In this document: positions 1 through 11,737 of the stretch, piece by piece
How positions within the stretch are numbered: position 1 is the stretch's first letter
Layout: every line of letters begins with the position of its first letter
DNA from: Neostapfia colusana
Taxonomy: Eukaryota > Streptophyta > Magnoliopsida > Poales > Poaceae
NCBI GenBank assembly: GCA_030760725.1
Contig: JASWHV010000018.1
Span: 19,438,273 to 19,502,272 of the forward strand
Direction of reading: 5' to 3'
DNA length: 64,000 nucleotides
The notes under the pieces: model-generated
Databases searched by the model: none
What the model was told of the DNA's origin: nothing
The model's input: only the letters and a program-made list of their open reading frames with translations
Made by a program: the position numbers and the translations under genes

Positions 1-835
1 ATCTGTACCGTCCAAGCCGGTGTATGGACCTGCTTGGCGTGGAACAGGCACGCCTTGCAGTTCTTGACCAGCTTGACGGCATCCTGGAGTGTTGTCGGCT
101 AGTAGAAGCCATGCCAGAAGGCTTTACCGACAAGCGTGCGTGAGGAAGAGTGACTCCCACATTCGCCTCCATGGATCTCAGCGAGCAAGTCGCAGCCTTC
201 CCCCTGAGTTATGCACCGCAATAGGACGCGGTTGGCGCCGCGTCGGTAGAGATCCCCTTCTACCATCACGTCTCTTAGCCATACGCACGATCCGTTCAGC
301 GGATACACGTTCATCAGGGAGGATATTGTCTTTCAAGTAGTCCCGGATCTCCGTGATCCATGCATTGGGTCTGACTTGAGCGTCTGGATCTTGAGCGCTG
401 GGTTGCACAGAGTCCCCAGTGACGCTTACGATCCTTGGCGGCGTCCATGGCCGCCGGGACCGCCAGCTTCGAGGTGCTGGTCTAGCCCCCTTCGCCCGGC
501 TCAGCGGGCCGGGCTGTGGGCCGCGGCAATATCCTCTCGAAGCCCCCTTCGGGCATAGGGGCTCCGGTGGGGGTCTTCGTTGAGAGGTCGTCAGCTGCGG
601 CCTTGCCAGCGCGCGGTACGTGGCGCAGGTCCAAGGCGAGGAAGTCTTTCTCCACCATCTTGCTTGATAACTAGCTGGGAGTCGCACTGTGCCAACAACT
701 GGCGAGCGCCTAGAGACAGGGCTGTCTTTAGGCCAAGGATGAGTGCTTCATACTCTGCATGTTGTTGGTTGCCTTGGAATTGAGACGCACCATATACCCA
801 GACTGCTCCCTCGATGGCATGAGGAGCAGTACGCC
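1..835 (-). pseudogene. Tat/Retand pol remnant of element B: RNase H tail to integrase zinc finger
   Basis: Read on the minus strand from 835, the conceptual translation continues the RNase H domain broken by element A: an AEYEAL motif typical of plant Tat RNase H lies near 740-760. Further down are a degraded linker and the integrase N-terminal zinc finger, with His residues near 150-175 and a CKAC pair near 46-60. The remaining integrase and the 3' LTR of B lie beyond the left edge. Stops and frame changes occur throughout, for example a TAG just after the AFWHGFY motif near 100, so no functional product is possible. The family call rests on motif recognition; the join to the segment starting at 11738 is supported by the flanks of A. 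Confidence 0.7.
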
Positions 836-3787
836 TGTGACGCCCTCAATTCTGTGGAAAACCACGGAACCGAGAACTAATGCATATGTGTGCCCAGGAT
901 TTTTATCACACATACACATACGTTCCACAAACTCAATTCAGATTATATATTACCACGAATAACAGAGTTTATTACAGCACCTCATGAGTCTTGGACTCAT
1001 GCTCACAGCGGAAGTCCTTATTTCTACGCAGCGGAATTCTTATTTAAATGCGGAAGAAAAACTAAGCAGAAGTGGCTCCATCTCTATTCCCTCCACAGGC
1101 AAGGTTGAGAACAGATCACACGCCATAATGCTCTACCCGGTCTTCATAGTAGTCTTTTCTTGCTGTTGATGGAGAAATAATAATGCAAGTTTGAGCACAA
1201 TGATGTACTCAGCAAGTGCGGGAATAACACATGATATGCAGCTTATAATCAAGGTAGGTATAAAAGGCTTATTTGCAGAAAAGCAAATTTATAAAACCAT
1301 TGATAAAACAGCAACTTAACTTTAGATGAATGTAGTCTCAGCATGTGTTAACTTACCAACATACCTCCATCACTTCCCGTGTTCCATCCGAACATTAACC
1401 AATCCTTTACTCATACTCACGAATACCTCCTCGTATTCGCTACCATCTCATCTCATAAAACAACCTCGTCTCGCACCGAGACCAATCTCATGTCATGACC
1501 CATTAGTCATGCAACCATCTCATCTCCCGAACTCACAGTCCCAAACCAAACCATAATCAATGACCATAACCAAGAACCTTCCCAATAACCATTCCAATAA
1601 CCATCCCAATAATCATCCCATCTAATAATGGCAGTTTAGCCAGGTGCTCATGACCGTAAGCTCGGCTATCATGATAGTTTTAATAACTCTGCAGAGTTTG
1701 CACCTCTTTACCCACAAGTTTGTGATTTCATCACCCGTCGGCGACTGCAGAACCTCCATTATACCAGTACACATCCGTTGGTGTATGGTCAAGAGATCAC
1801 AAAATAGCCTTTACAAAGGGGTTACTAGATGTATGGACTCACTAAGGTTTCACCGGCAGGCTAGAATCTCCAATTCTCCCACCCACGGGCCCCCTCTTGT
1901 GCCATGCAGTTCCCAGGGCAGTCGTCACTCGACTCCCATTCCCCACGCCTTCCACAGTCCATAACACTCTAGCAACTTACCTAATTACTCAGCTAAGCCG
2001 CACCCATACTGGGCCTTGTGGTGGCACTGTTATCCTGGCATGTGCATGCATGAACCGGTCCTTAGATCTATGGCAAGCAAAACCACCATCTCATGCTACC
2101 TCATTCACAAACCCAGTCTTGCCTAGATCTCCCTCCGATCCATGTTCATTATTAACATCAGTTTCCCCTTATTATTATGAGTGCAGTTAGCTAGACACAT
2201 CTATCTCGCTTCCCAATCCCATGGACTCAGCGGAGCATAAAACAAAAACCATACCCGACTCATAAAACTTCCCAGGTGACAAGGGTGGTTTAACCAAAAC
2301 TAGTAAACTCCTATAAAAGGGTTTCCCATCATGTTTGACTCAGCACACACACCTTTTCGCAAAACAAAATAGTTTTACCCAAAACATAGGATCAACATGG
2401 TCAAGGAGCACTTGCCTTGTTCTTGCGGTTCCGGTTGTTCTTGATTCTCAAAACCTTGTTGCTGCAGCTCGTCGTAGACAGCTCCCTGAACCTGTCCTGC
2501 TATGTAGGATTCACGTGCATACAAGATTCACAGCAATCAATATTATTCACAAAACCATAAACTAGATGCGATGATGTACATGCATGCTATCCTATGATTA
2601 GATTGATCTGTCTGTGTTCTTGCATGGCTTGCATGGACAGAGGTATTCGGATCAAAGGTGGTCGTGGCGATGATCTTGTCTTTAGATCAAACTGATCATC
2701 GAGTGATCTGCCCACGAGAAAGCTTCTGTTCGAAAGGAATCTAAGAACAGATGCAAGAGACGAACAACATGATGTCGTAAGGTGGTATTGAAGTCCTACC
2801 TCACGCTCTTCTTGTCTTCGAGGTCCTCCTCAGACCGCTTGGTTCTTCTCTGATGATCTCCCTTGTTGTGCTTCGGCGATGTTTTGCTCGGCAAGTTAGG
2901 GTTAGAGCTCTAAGTCGTCGGCTCAGGAGTTGAAAGAGAAGTTCGTGATTTCGGCCAGAGGTTTTGGGTTCTATTTATAATCGGGAAGAGAAGAGTCCTA
3001 ATCTGATTGGATCCTGAATAAAATTTTTATTCAGATCTTGTTGGATCCTGACGTCTTATCTTTGGTAACATTGTGGAGTTTGGATCGGTTCCCGTTGTGT
3101 ACCGGTGTCCTTACGCGTAACAGCTGCTCCAGAAGCTCCACGTCTCCTCCGGGCCTGGTATCTCTTCATCCGCAGAGACGAGCTCCGGTCGTGCCGCCTG
3201 TCAATCGATCGAGACCTCCCTCTTCTTCGGAGGTGAGCTCCGCGCACGCCACGTGTGGGTGCCGGTCTTTCCGCCTTTCCTTCCCTCAGGGACATGCCCC
3301 GAGGTCGACACGTGTTTAGCAGCGACGGACCTCCGGAGATAAGCTCCGTGGCAACACGTGTTCAATAGATCCGGACTTCTCGGAGATGGGTTCCGAAATT
3401 AACACATATCCCGTGCGACTGGTCCCCTAACTTCCGCGAGGACTAGCTCCGTGGATGACACGTGTCCTATGAAAAATGCCTTTGCTTCTTCCGCAGAGGC
3501 TATCTCCGCGGGCAGTACGTGTCCCACAGGGTCGGACCTCTTTCCAATTGCGGAGGTGACCCCCGAGCCTGCCACGTATCCAGTTTAGCGTCGGACCTCT
3601 CTAATCTCTTCGGGGATGAGTTCCGAACACACCACGTGGTCTGCTGGTCGTGAAAGTTGCCTTCGGTGCTCTCAGAAAGCTTTACTGGCTATCCTTTTGA
3701 TACTTGTTTCTGTTCCCTATTTTCTAAAAATGTTCTTCTTCTTCATAAACATGAACATATGCTGACACCCGAGATGAGGGTGTCACA
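836..3787 (-). repeat. Element A 3' LTR
   Basis: 2952 bp, bounded by TG and CA. On the minus strand it opens with TGTGACACCC right after the polypurine tract. A TATA box lies at 2972-2979 (minus). CACGTG-type repeats fill about 3130-3650 upstream of it. Compared with the 5' LTR it lacks about 31 bp near 3130, between two copies of ctccag, which looks like slippage between short direct repeats. ORFs inside, such as 1644-1964, are antisense to the element and recur in its other LTRs only because those are copies. Confidence 0.93.
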
Positions 3788-3807
3788 AATCTACCCCCCT
3801 TAAATTG
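3788..3807 (-). other. Element A polypurine tract
   Basis: The minus strand reads TTTAAGGGGGGTAGATT directly before the 3' LTR. This is the usual plus-strand primer of LTR retrotransposons. The same tract is found in F at 60229-60244. Confidence 0.85.
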
Positions 3808-3817
3808 AATCTCGCCC

Positions 3818-6800
3818 TCAAGATTCGTTAGTAGAAAATAGATAGGGGAACTCAGCCTTAATATCCTTTTCACGCTCCCATGTGGCTTCAGCTTCAGTGT
3901 GATGGCTCCATTGCACCTTGCACCATCGAATCACTTTGTTTCGGGTGGCCCTTTCTTTTACGTCCAAGATTCGGATAGGGTGTTCTGCGTAAGTCAGGTC
4001 CTCTTGAAGTTTAAGTTCTCCGATTGATACTTGTTCCTCTGGTATTCTCAAGCACTTCTTGAGCTGGGATACATGAAACACGTCATGTACGTCGCAGAGG
4101 TGGTTTGGGAGCTCCAGTTGATAGGCTACTTCTCCTCGCTTATCCAAAATCTTAAATGGTCCGATGTAACGAGGTGCTAGCTTGCCTTTGACGTTAAAAC
4201 GTCGTTGGCCTCGGATAGGCGATACCTTAAGGTATACGAAGTCTCCAACTTCAAAGGTCAACTTCCTTCGCCTGTTGTCCGCATAGACTTTCTGTCGTGA
4301 CTGAGCAGCCTTTAAGTTCTCCCGTATCGTTTGGACTTGCTTTTCAGCCTCTTGTAGTACTTCGGGTCCAAACACCTGGTTCTCTCCAGTCTCGTTCCAG
4401 AACAGTGGCGTTCTACACCGTCTACCATATAAGGCTTCGAAAGGCGACATCTTCAAGCTAGCTTGATAGCTGTTGTTATAGGAGAACCTGCATACGGTAA
4501 ACTCCTATCCCAACTACGCCCACGTTTCAAGGCGCAAGCTCTCGACATGTCTTCCAAAATTTGGTTCGTCCTTTCGGTTTGCCCATCTGTTTGTGGGTGA
4601 TAGGCAGAGGTAAAATCTAGTCGTGTACCCACGGCTTTCTGCAGCTTCCTCCAGAATCTAGAGGTAAACTGAGAACCTCGATCTGAGACTATCCTCTTTG
4701 GAACTCCGTGACGGCACACGATCTGCTCCATATACAACTCTGCCAACTGTGTAACGTTGTAACTGGCCTTTACCGGAAGAAAATGGGCGGTTTTCATCAA
4801 CCGGTCCATAATGACCCAGATGGAGTCGTATCCTGACTGAGTTCTTGGCAATCCGACAATAAAGTCCATACTGATGTCCTCCCATTTCCATTCAGGTATT
4901 TTCAAAGGTTGCAACAATCCAGCGGGTTTTTGATGTTCGGCTTTTACCCGTTGGCATGTGTCGCATAGGGCAACGTATTCGGCTATATCCCTTTTCATAC
5001 CATCCCACCAATAGCAAGTTTTCAAGTCCTTGTACATTTTGGTGCTCCCTGGATGTATGGAATAGGGTGAATCATGTGCCTCCCTTAATATCATGTCGCG
5101 AAGGTGTCTTAGGTTTGGCACACAAATCCTTTTTCCTAGCCAAAGCGTACCCTTTTCATCCTCTTTGAAATCCTTCTCTATCCCTTGTCGGATTCTTTCC
5201 TTGATTTCCATGATCCCCTCGTCCGTTGCTTGTCCCTTTCTTATTTCTTGCCCCAATGAGGAGTGGATCTCCATCATTTCCATGCTATTCAAGAATCCGA
5301 GGTGTAACCGTTCGAACTCCTTTCGAAGTTCGGGTGGTAGCTCCCGAACCGTGAGTTGGTGGCATGCTCCCTTTCTGCTCAATGCGTCAGCGACCACATT
5401 GGCCTTCCCGGGGTGGTAGTTGATTCCCACATCATAATCCTTTATAAGTTCTAACCATCGACGTTGCCTCAAATTCAAGTCCGTTTGTGTAAATATGTAC
5501 TTGAGGCTTTTATGATCCGTATAGATCTCACATCGATGACAAAGGATATAATGTCTCCAAATCTTCAATACATGCACCACTGCTGCTAACTCCAAATCAT
5601 GAGTAGGATAGTTAAGCTCGTGCTTCTTTAATTGTCGTGAGGCATAGGCTACCAATTGTCCTTCCTGCATGAGTATACATCCGAGCCCTTGTTTGGATGC
5701 GTCACAATATATGTCAAAGCTCTTGCTTACGTCTGGCAATACCAGAACTGGTGTTGTGGTTAGTCTTTTCTTGAGTTCCTCAAAACTTTCTTGGCAGGCT
5801 TGTGTCCATTGAAAGACTTTTCCCTTCATTAGCAACTCCGTCATAGGTTTTGCTATTTTAGAGAAGTCTTTAATGAAGCACCGATAGTATCCTGCCATCC
5901 CAAGGAAACTCCGAACATCCCTCACGCTCTTCGGTTGGTCCCATTTCAGAACATCTCTCACCTTTCCAGGATCAACCGATACCCCTTCCTTGGAGATGAT
6001 GTGGCCTAGGAAAGATATTTCCTTAAGCCAAAATTGACACTTGTTGAGCTTGGCATACAACTGATGCTCACGCAACTTCTGCAAGGTCAATCTCAGATGT
6101 TCTTCATGCTCCTCCTTACTTTTTGAATACACCATAATGTCGTCGATGAAAACCACGACGAACTTGTCCAAGTACTCCATGAAAACCTTATTCATAAGGT
6201 ACATGAAGTATGCGGGTGCATTCGTTAATCCAAAGGACATAACGGTATATTCATATGAACCATACCGCGTCCGAAAGGCTGTCTTAGGTATATCGGAGGG
6301 CTTAATCTTCAGCTGGAAATATCCCGACCGAAGATCAATCTTGGAGAACAATTGGGCTCCTTTCATTTGATCGAACAGGTCCTCTATACGGGGCAGAGGG
6401 TATTTATTCTTGATTGTTACTTCGTTGAGAGACATGTAGTCCACGCACATTCTTTGGGTTCCATCCTTCTTGTCCACGAAAAGTATCAGGGCTCCCCATG
6501 GTGACGAACTTGGCCGGATAAAAACCTTCTCCAACTGTTCTTGAATTTGCTTCTTTAGTTCAACTAACTCGTTGACGGGCATCCTATACGGTCTCTTAGC
6601 TATGGGTGCAGTTCCAGGTACCAAATCTATGGCAAACTCAATATCCCGGTCAGGTGGCATACCTGGAAGTTCTTCCGGGAACACATCCGAAAATTCCTGA
6701 ACCACTGGAATGTTGTCCAATGCTACTCCTTCAACATGGTTCAGATCCACTTGTTCGGTCGCCTGTGGGGCTGACTCAAACTCGACACGGATACCGTGTT

Positions 6801-8298
6801 CGTTTGTCAACTGCACGCTTCTCTCAGCGCATTGGATTACTCCATTCTGCTTGCTTAACCAGTCCATTCTGAGTATGATGTCAATTCCATGGGAGTCCAA
6901 GACAATAAGGTTGGCAAGGAAATCTACCCCCCTTATTTTAAGGCTTACCTTAGGACATACTATACTAGTCCTCATTTCTCCTCCGGGAGAATTAACTAAC
7001 ATAGCACATTCTAGGTGGGATACGGGTAGATGATGTTTGGCAACATATTTGGATGATATGAAGGAATGTGATGCTCCGGAATCAAATAAAATGGTGGCTG
7101 GGTTGGAGTTGGCAAGGAACATACCAATTACGACGTCCTCAGCCTGTTGTGCTTCCTCAGCAGTGACATGGTTAACGTGGCCACGAGCATAGTTCTGCGG
7201 TCCACGGTTCCCTTGGTTGTCTCCTCCGTTTGGTCGCTGGTTCTGCTTGGGCATGTTACCTTGCTGTCCAGGGCCTCTCTTCGGGCACTGGTTAGCGAAG
7301 TGGCCTACTTCCCCGCATGCAAAGCATGCCCTGTTGCCTACGGCAGCAGGTACGTTGGGGCGGGGGTTTTGAACAGGAGCGCCATTGTTAGGCCGGGGCG
7401 CAGGAGGCATGGGCACACGAGGTGCCGGTGCAACGGGTCGTTGCTGTGGTGGCTGACCAGGGCGGTACGTAGGAGTGGTCGATCCATACTGCGGTGCAGG
7501 GGGCATGTATCTAGGTCGTACGTTGCTCCCTTGGGGCTGGTATGGGATCTTCCTTTTGCACTCGCGCTCGATCTCTCGGATCTTGTTTTCAACCACAATA
7601 GCCTTATCAACTAGCTTCTGGAAGCTTACGTAGTCATTGTTGAGGAGCTGAACCTGGATCTCATTGTTCAACCCTCTCATGAACAGGTACTGCTTCCTCT
7701 GATCTGAGTTGACATCTTCGGGGGCATATCGGGACAGTTGTATGAACTTGTTGAGATACTCGTTCACACTTTTCTGCCCTTGGCGGAGACCTTCAAACTC
7801 CTGCCTCTTGATCATCATTACGCCAACAGGGATGTAGTGGGAGCGGAAACTTTCCTTGAACTCAGTCCAAGTGATTGTCTCCGGGTTGGCATGGGCGTTG
7901 CTCAAGGCATCCCACCAGTCAGCAGCTGCTCCCATTAGTTGGTGCGATGCAAAGAGAACCTTCTCTCGGTCGTTGCACTGAACAATGGCAAGCTTCTTCT
8001 CCATGGATTTCAACCAATCATCGGCCTCCATTGGATCGCTTGCTTGAGCAAAGGTGGGTGGTCGAGTCCTCATGAACTCTCCCAGCCTGTTATGAGCCGG
8101 TGGTGGTGGTGGCGGTGGTGCCGGAACGGGGTGTTGGTTGGCCTGCAACTGACCCAAAGTTTGGATCATGGTTTGCATAAGCTGGTTTTGCATGGCCATC
8201 AACCTTTCTAGGTTGTTTTCGCCAGCTCCGGGTTTAGCAGGAACTTCCTCGTGGTCATCTTCCTGGACGTTCCTTCGGCTGGCGTTTCCTCTCACCAT
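3818..8298 (-). pseudogene. gag-pol: Element A gag-pol polyprotein, one frameshift
   Basis: Encodes the capsid and enzymes that reverse transcribe and integrate the element. From ATG at 8298 one frame runs to 4453 (1281 codons): gag capsid domain, CCHC knuckle (CFACGEVGHFANQC), protease with DSGAS (Asp about residue 406), reverse transcriptase with FIDD (Asp about 719), RNase H with YCDAS, and integrase with zinc finger and D,D,E residues (Glu about 1242). Near 4490 the frame is lost: compared with F, one base is missing after the LPYA motif. The rest continues in another frame at 4456-3818: integrase C-terminus and a chromodomain (KVQWSHH, ATWE). The stop is TGA where F has CGA, so the tail is seven residues shorter than in F. 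The RT YRSLNE motif reads YMSLNE. Apart from the frameshift the coding region looks complete. The start directly follows a 3' splice-site-like sequence. Confidence 0.92.
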
Positions 8299-8736
8299 CT
8301 GTGAGGGGGAACGAAATAGAATAGAAGGTTAGAAAATTAGGTAGGTCTTATATGCATCAAGGTGAGTTGGACTATATATATTAGCCCTTAGGAGGATGTG
8401 ATCAAGTGCCGAAGCATTTCACTCCTCTTTCTTCTTACGTGTGGATATGGACAACGTTTTTGAGACGTCCCACCATTCACACTAAGCACATATTCACAAT
8501 TAATCATTACAAGGGCCCACTCAACTCCTATTCAAGGATGGTTCCCTATGCCAAGGTGGTTTCAAAGCCAATCTAAGTTATTCAACCTAGGATGCTTCCC
8601 TTGGTCAGTGTGGCTTAGCTACCTATGACTTCTATTCAGGGGTGTAACTTGCTGTCCACCCGTGGCTCTAATATCAATCTAAGGCTTCTATCTTAGGCGT
8701 GTAACCTACTGTCAACCCGTGGCTCTGATACCAATC
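8299..8736 (-). other. Element A untranslated leader between 5' LTR and gag
   Basis: 438 bp without an ORF of note. On the minus strand the last bases before the gag ATG are a pyrimidine tract ending CCCCCTCACAG, with a CTAAC branch-point-like motif about 35 nt upstream. This has the form of a plant 3' splice site abutting the start codon. Confidence 0.6.
8714..8733 (-). other. Element A primer binding site (initiator tRNA-Met type)
   Basis: The minus strand reads TGGTATCAGAGC followed by CACGGGTT, three bases inside the 5' LTR. TGGTATCAGAGC complements the 3' end of plant initiator tRNA-Met, the common primer of this group. Confidence 0.85.
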
Positions 8737-8868
8737 TGTGACGCCCTCAATTCTGTGGAAAACCACGGAACCGAGAACTAATGCATATGTGTGCCCAGGA
8801 TGTTTATCACACATACACATACGTTCCACAAACTGAATTCAGATTATATATTACCACGAATAACAGAG

Positions 8869-8874
8869 TTTATT
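8869..8874 (-). terminator. Poly(A) signal in element A 5' LTR
   Basis: AATAAA on the minus strand, about 135 bp before the inner end of the LTR. F has it at the matching place (55174-55179). In the 3' LTR copy this signal would end the transcript. Confidence 0.5.
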
Positions 8875-10889
8875 ACAGCACCTCATGAGTCTTGGACTCA
8901 TGCTCACAGCGGAAGTCCTTATTTCTAGGCAGCGGAATTCTTATTTAAATGCGGAAGCAAAAACTAATGCGGAAGCAAAACTAAGCAGAAGTGGCTCCAT
9001 CTCTATTCCCTCCATAGGCAAGGTTGAGAACAGATCACACGCCATAATGCTCTACCCGGTCTTCATAGTAGTCTTCTCTTGCTGTTGATGGAGAAATAAT
9101 AATGCAAGTTTGAGCACAATGATGTACTCAGCAAGTGCGGGAATAACACATGATATGCAGCTTATAAACAAGGTAGGTATAAAAGGTTTATTTGCAGAAA
9201 AGCAAATTTATAAAACCATTGATAAAACAGCAACTTAACTTTAGATGAATGTAGTCTCAGCATGTGTTAACTTACCAACGTACCTCCATCACTTTCCGTG
9301 TTCCATCCGAACATTAACCAATCCTTTACTCATACTAACAAATACCTCCTCGTATTTGCTACCATCTCATCTCATAAAACAACCTCGTCTCGCACCGAGA
9401 CCAATCTCATGTCATGACCATTAGTCATGCAACCATCTCATCTCCCGAACTCACAGTCCCAAACCAAACCATAATCAATGACCATAACCAAGAACCTTCC
9501 CAATAACCATTCCAATAACCATCCCAATAATCATCCCATCTAATCATGGCAGTTTAGCCAGGTGCTCATGACCGTAAGCTCGGCTATCATGATAGTTTTA
9601 ATAACTCTGCAGAGTTTGCACCTCTTTACCCACAAGTTTGTGATTTCGTCACCCGTCGGCGACTGCAGAACCTCCATTATACCAGTACACATCCGTTGGT
9701 GTATGGTCAAGAGATCACAAAATAGCCTTTACAAAGGGGTTACTAGATGTATGGACTCACTAAGGTTTCACCGGCAGGCTAGAATCTCCAATTCTCCCAC
9801 CCACGGGCCCCCTCTTGTGCCATGCAGTTCCCAGGGCAGTCCTCACTCGACTCACATTCCCCGCGCCTTCCACAGTCCATAACACTCTAGCAACTTACCT
9901 AATTACTCAGCTAAGCCGCACCCATACTTGGCCTTGTGGTGGCACTGTTATCCTGGCATGTGCATGCATGAACCGGTCCTTAGATCTATGGCAAGCAAAA
10001 CCACCATCTCATGCTACCTCATTCACAAACCCAGTCTTGCCTAGATCTCCCTCCGATCCATGTTCATTATTAACATCAGTTTCCCCTTATTATTATGAGT
10101 GCAGTTAGCTAGACACATCTATCTTGCTTCCCAATCCCATGGATTCAGCGAAGCATAAAACAAAAACCATACCCGACTCATAAAACTTCTCAGGTGACAA
10201 GGGTGGTTTAACCAAAACTAGTAAACTCCTATAAAAGGGTTTCCCATCATGTTTGACTCAGCACACACACCTTTTCGCAAAACAAAATAGTTTTACCCAA
10301 AACATAGGATCAACATGGTCAAGGAGCACTTGCCTTGTTCTTGCGGTTCCGGTTGTTCTTGATTCTCAAAACCTTGTTGCTGCAGCTCGTCGTAGACAGC
10401 TCCCTGAACCTGTCCTGCTATGTAGGATTCACGTGCATACAAGATTCACAGCAATAAATATTATTCACAAAACCCTAAACTAGATGCGATGATGTACATG
10501 CATGCTATCCTATGATTAGATTGATCTGTCCGTGTTCTTGCATGGCTTGCATGGACAGAGGTATTCGGATCAAAGGTGGTCGTGGCGATGATCTTGTCTT
10601 TAGATCAAACTGATCATCGAGTGATCTGCCCACGAGAAAGCTTCTGTTCGAAAGGAATCGAAGAACAGATGCAAGAGACGAACAACATGATGTCGTAAGG
10701 TGGTATTGAAGTCCTGCCTCACGCTCTTCTTGTCTTCGAGGTCCTCCTCAGACCGCTTGGTTCTTCTCCGATGATCTCCCTTGTTGTGCTTCGGCGATGT
10801 TTTGCTCGGCGAGTTAGGGCTAGAGCTCTAAGTCGTCGGCTCAGGAGTTGAAAGAGAAGTTCGTGATTTCGGCCAGAGGTTTTGGGTTC

Positions 10890-10897
10890 TATTTATA
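10890..10897 (-). promoter_or_regulatory. TATA box of element A 5' LTR
   Basis: The minus strand reads TATAAATA within GATTATAAATAGAACCC, downstream of the CACGTG array. The same motif is at 2972-2979 in the 3' LTR and at 53167-53174 and 61087-61094 in F. Start of transcription about 30 nt downstream is inferred. Confidence 0.7.
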
Positions 10898-11069
10898 ATC
10901 GGGAAGAGAAGAGTCCTAATCTGATTGGATCCCGAATAAAAGTTTTATTCAGATCTTGTTGGATCCTGACGTCTTATCTTTGGTAACATTGTGGAGTTTG
11001 GATCGGTTCCCGTTGTGTACCGGTGTCCTTACGCGTAACAGCTGCTCCAGAATTTGTTACCTCCGGGAT

Positions 11070-11600
11070 GATGAGCTCCAGAAGCTCCACGTCTCCTCCG
11101 GGCCTGGTATCTATTCATCCGCAGAGACGAGCTCCGGTCGTGCCGCGTGTCAATCGATCGAGACCTCCCTCTTCTTCGGAGGTGAGCTCCGCGCACGCCA
11201 TGTGTGGGTGCCGGTCTTTCCGCCTTTCCTTCCCTCAGGGACATGCCCCGAGGTCGACACGTGTTTAGCAGCGACGGACCTCCGGAGATAAGCTCCGGTG
11301 GCAACACGTGTTCAATAGATCCGGACTTCTCGGAGATGGGTTCCGAAATTAACACGTATCCCGTGCGACTGGTCCCCAAACTTCCGCGAGGACTAGCTCC
11401 GTGGATGACACGTGTCCTATGAAAAATGCCTTTGCTTCTTCCGCAGAGGCTATCTCCGCGGGCAGTACGTGTCCCACAGGGTCGGACCTCTTTCCAATTG
11501 CGGAGGTGACCCCCGAGCCTGCCACGTATCCAGTTTAGCGTCGGACCTCTCCAATCTCTTCGGGGATGAGTTCCGAACACACCACGTGGTCTTCTGGTCG
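11070..11600 (-). repeat. CACGTG (G-box) repeat array in the U3 of element A 5' LTR
   Basis: Degenerate units of about 50-60 bp, each with an ACACGTG-like core followed by a ggagctc/ctccgcgg-rich stretch. Perfect CACGTG occurs at 11258, 11305, 11409 and 11583, with near matches (cacgta, tacgtg, catgtg) in between. The array ends about 170 bp upstream of the TATA box. The 3' LTR copy is at about 3130-3650. CACGTG is the core bound by plant bHLH and bZIP factors, so an enhancer role is inferred. Confidence 0.7.
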
Positions 11601-11737
11601 TGAAAGTTGCCTTCGGTGCTCTCAGAAAGCTTTACTGGCTATCCTTTTGATACTTGTTTCTGTTCCCTCTTTTCTAAAAATGTTCTTCTTCTTCATAAAC
11701 ATGAACATATGCTGACACCCGAGATGAGGGTGTCACA

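Larger units (their letters stand above)
836..11737 (-). mobile_element. Element A: complete Ty3/Gypsy chromovirus (Tekay-like), minus strand
   Basis: Two direct LTRs (836-3787 and 8737-11737) flank a 4.9 kb internal region holding, in minus orientation, a primer binding site, gag-pol with chromodomain and a polypurine tract. The five bases on either side are acgcc and acacc, a target duplication with one G/A difference. Removing A rejoins the RNase H region of Tat element B. The LTRs look nearly identical by eye, which suggests a fairly recent insertion. F at 52327 is the same family in the opposite orientation. The Tekay assignment (long LTRs, single gag-pol frame, chromodomain) is from family knowledge. 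Confidence 0.92.
8737..11737 (-). repeat. Element A 5' LTR
   Basis: 3001 bp direct copy of the 3' LTR. In the sense direction it holds a CACGTG repeat array (about 11070-11600), a TATA box, a GTAAGT donor-like site at 9898-9893, the leader hairpins (for example 9584-9595 and 9112-9129) and an AATAAA signal at 8874-8869. If transcription begins about 30 nt after the TATA box and ends near AATAAA, the R region is about 2 kb. Confidence 0.93.

Noticed and set aside
178..687. 169-codon minus-strand ORF at the left edge, considered as a separate gene
   Set aside because: It falls within the degenerate RNase H to integrase part of element B and mixes frames; no domain of its own.
1644..1964. 106-codon ORF in the A/F family LTR, kept in several copies (9562-9882; 54179-54499 on minus)
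   Set aside because: It is antisense to the element and overlaps the conserved hairpin block. The copies are LTR duplicates, so persistence is not evidence of coding. The second F LTR does not keep it.
8714..8733. tRNA-like sequences at the primer sites
   Set aside because: Only the complement of the tRNA 3' end is present, with no cloverleaf; these are primer binding sites.
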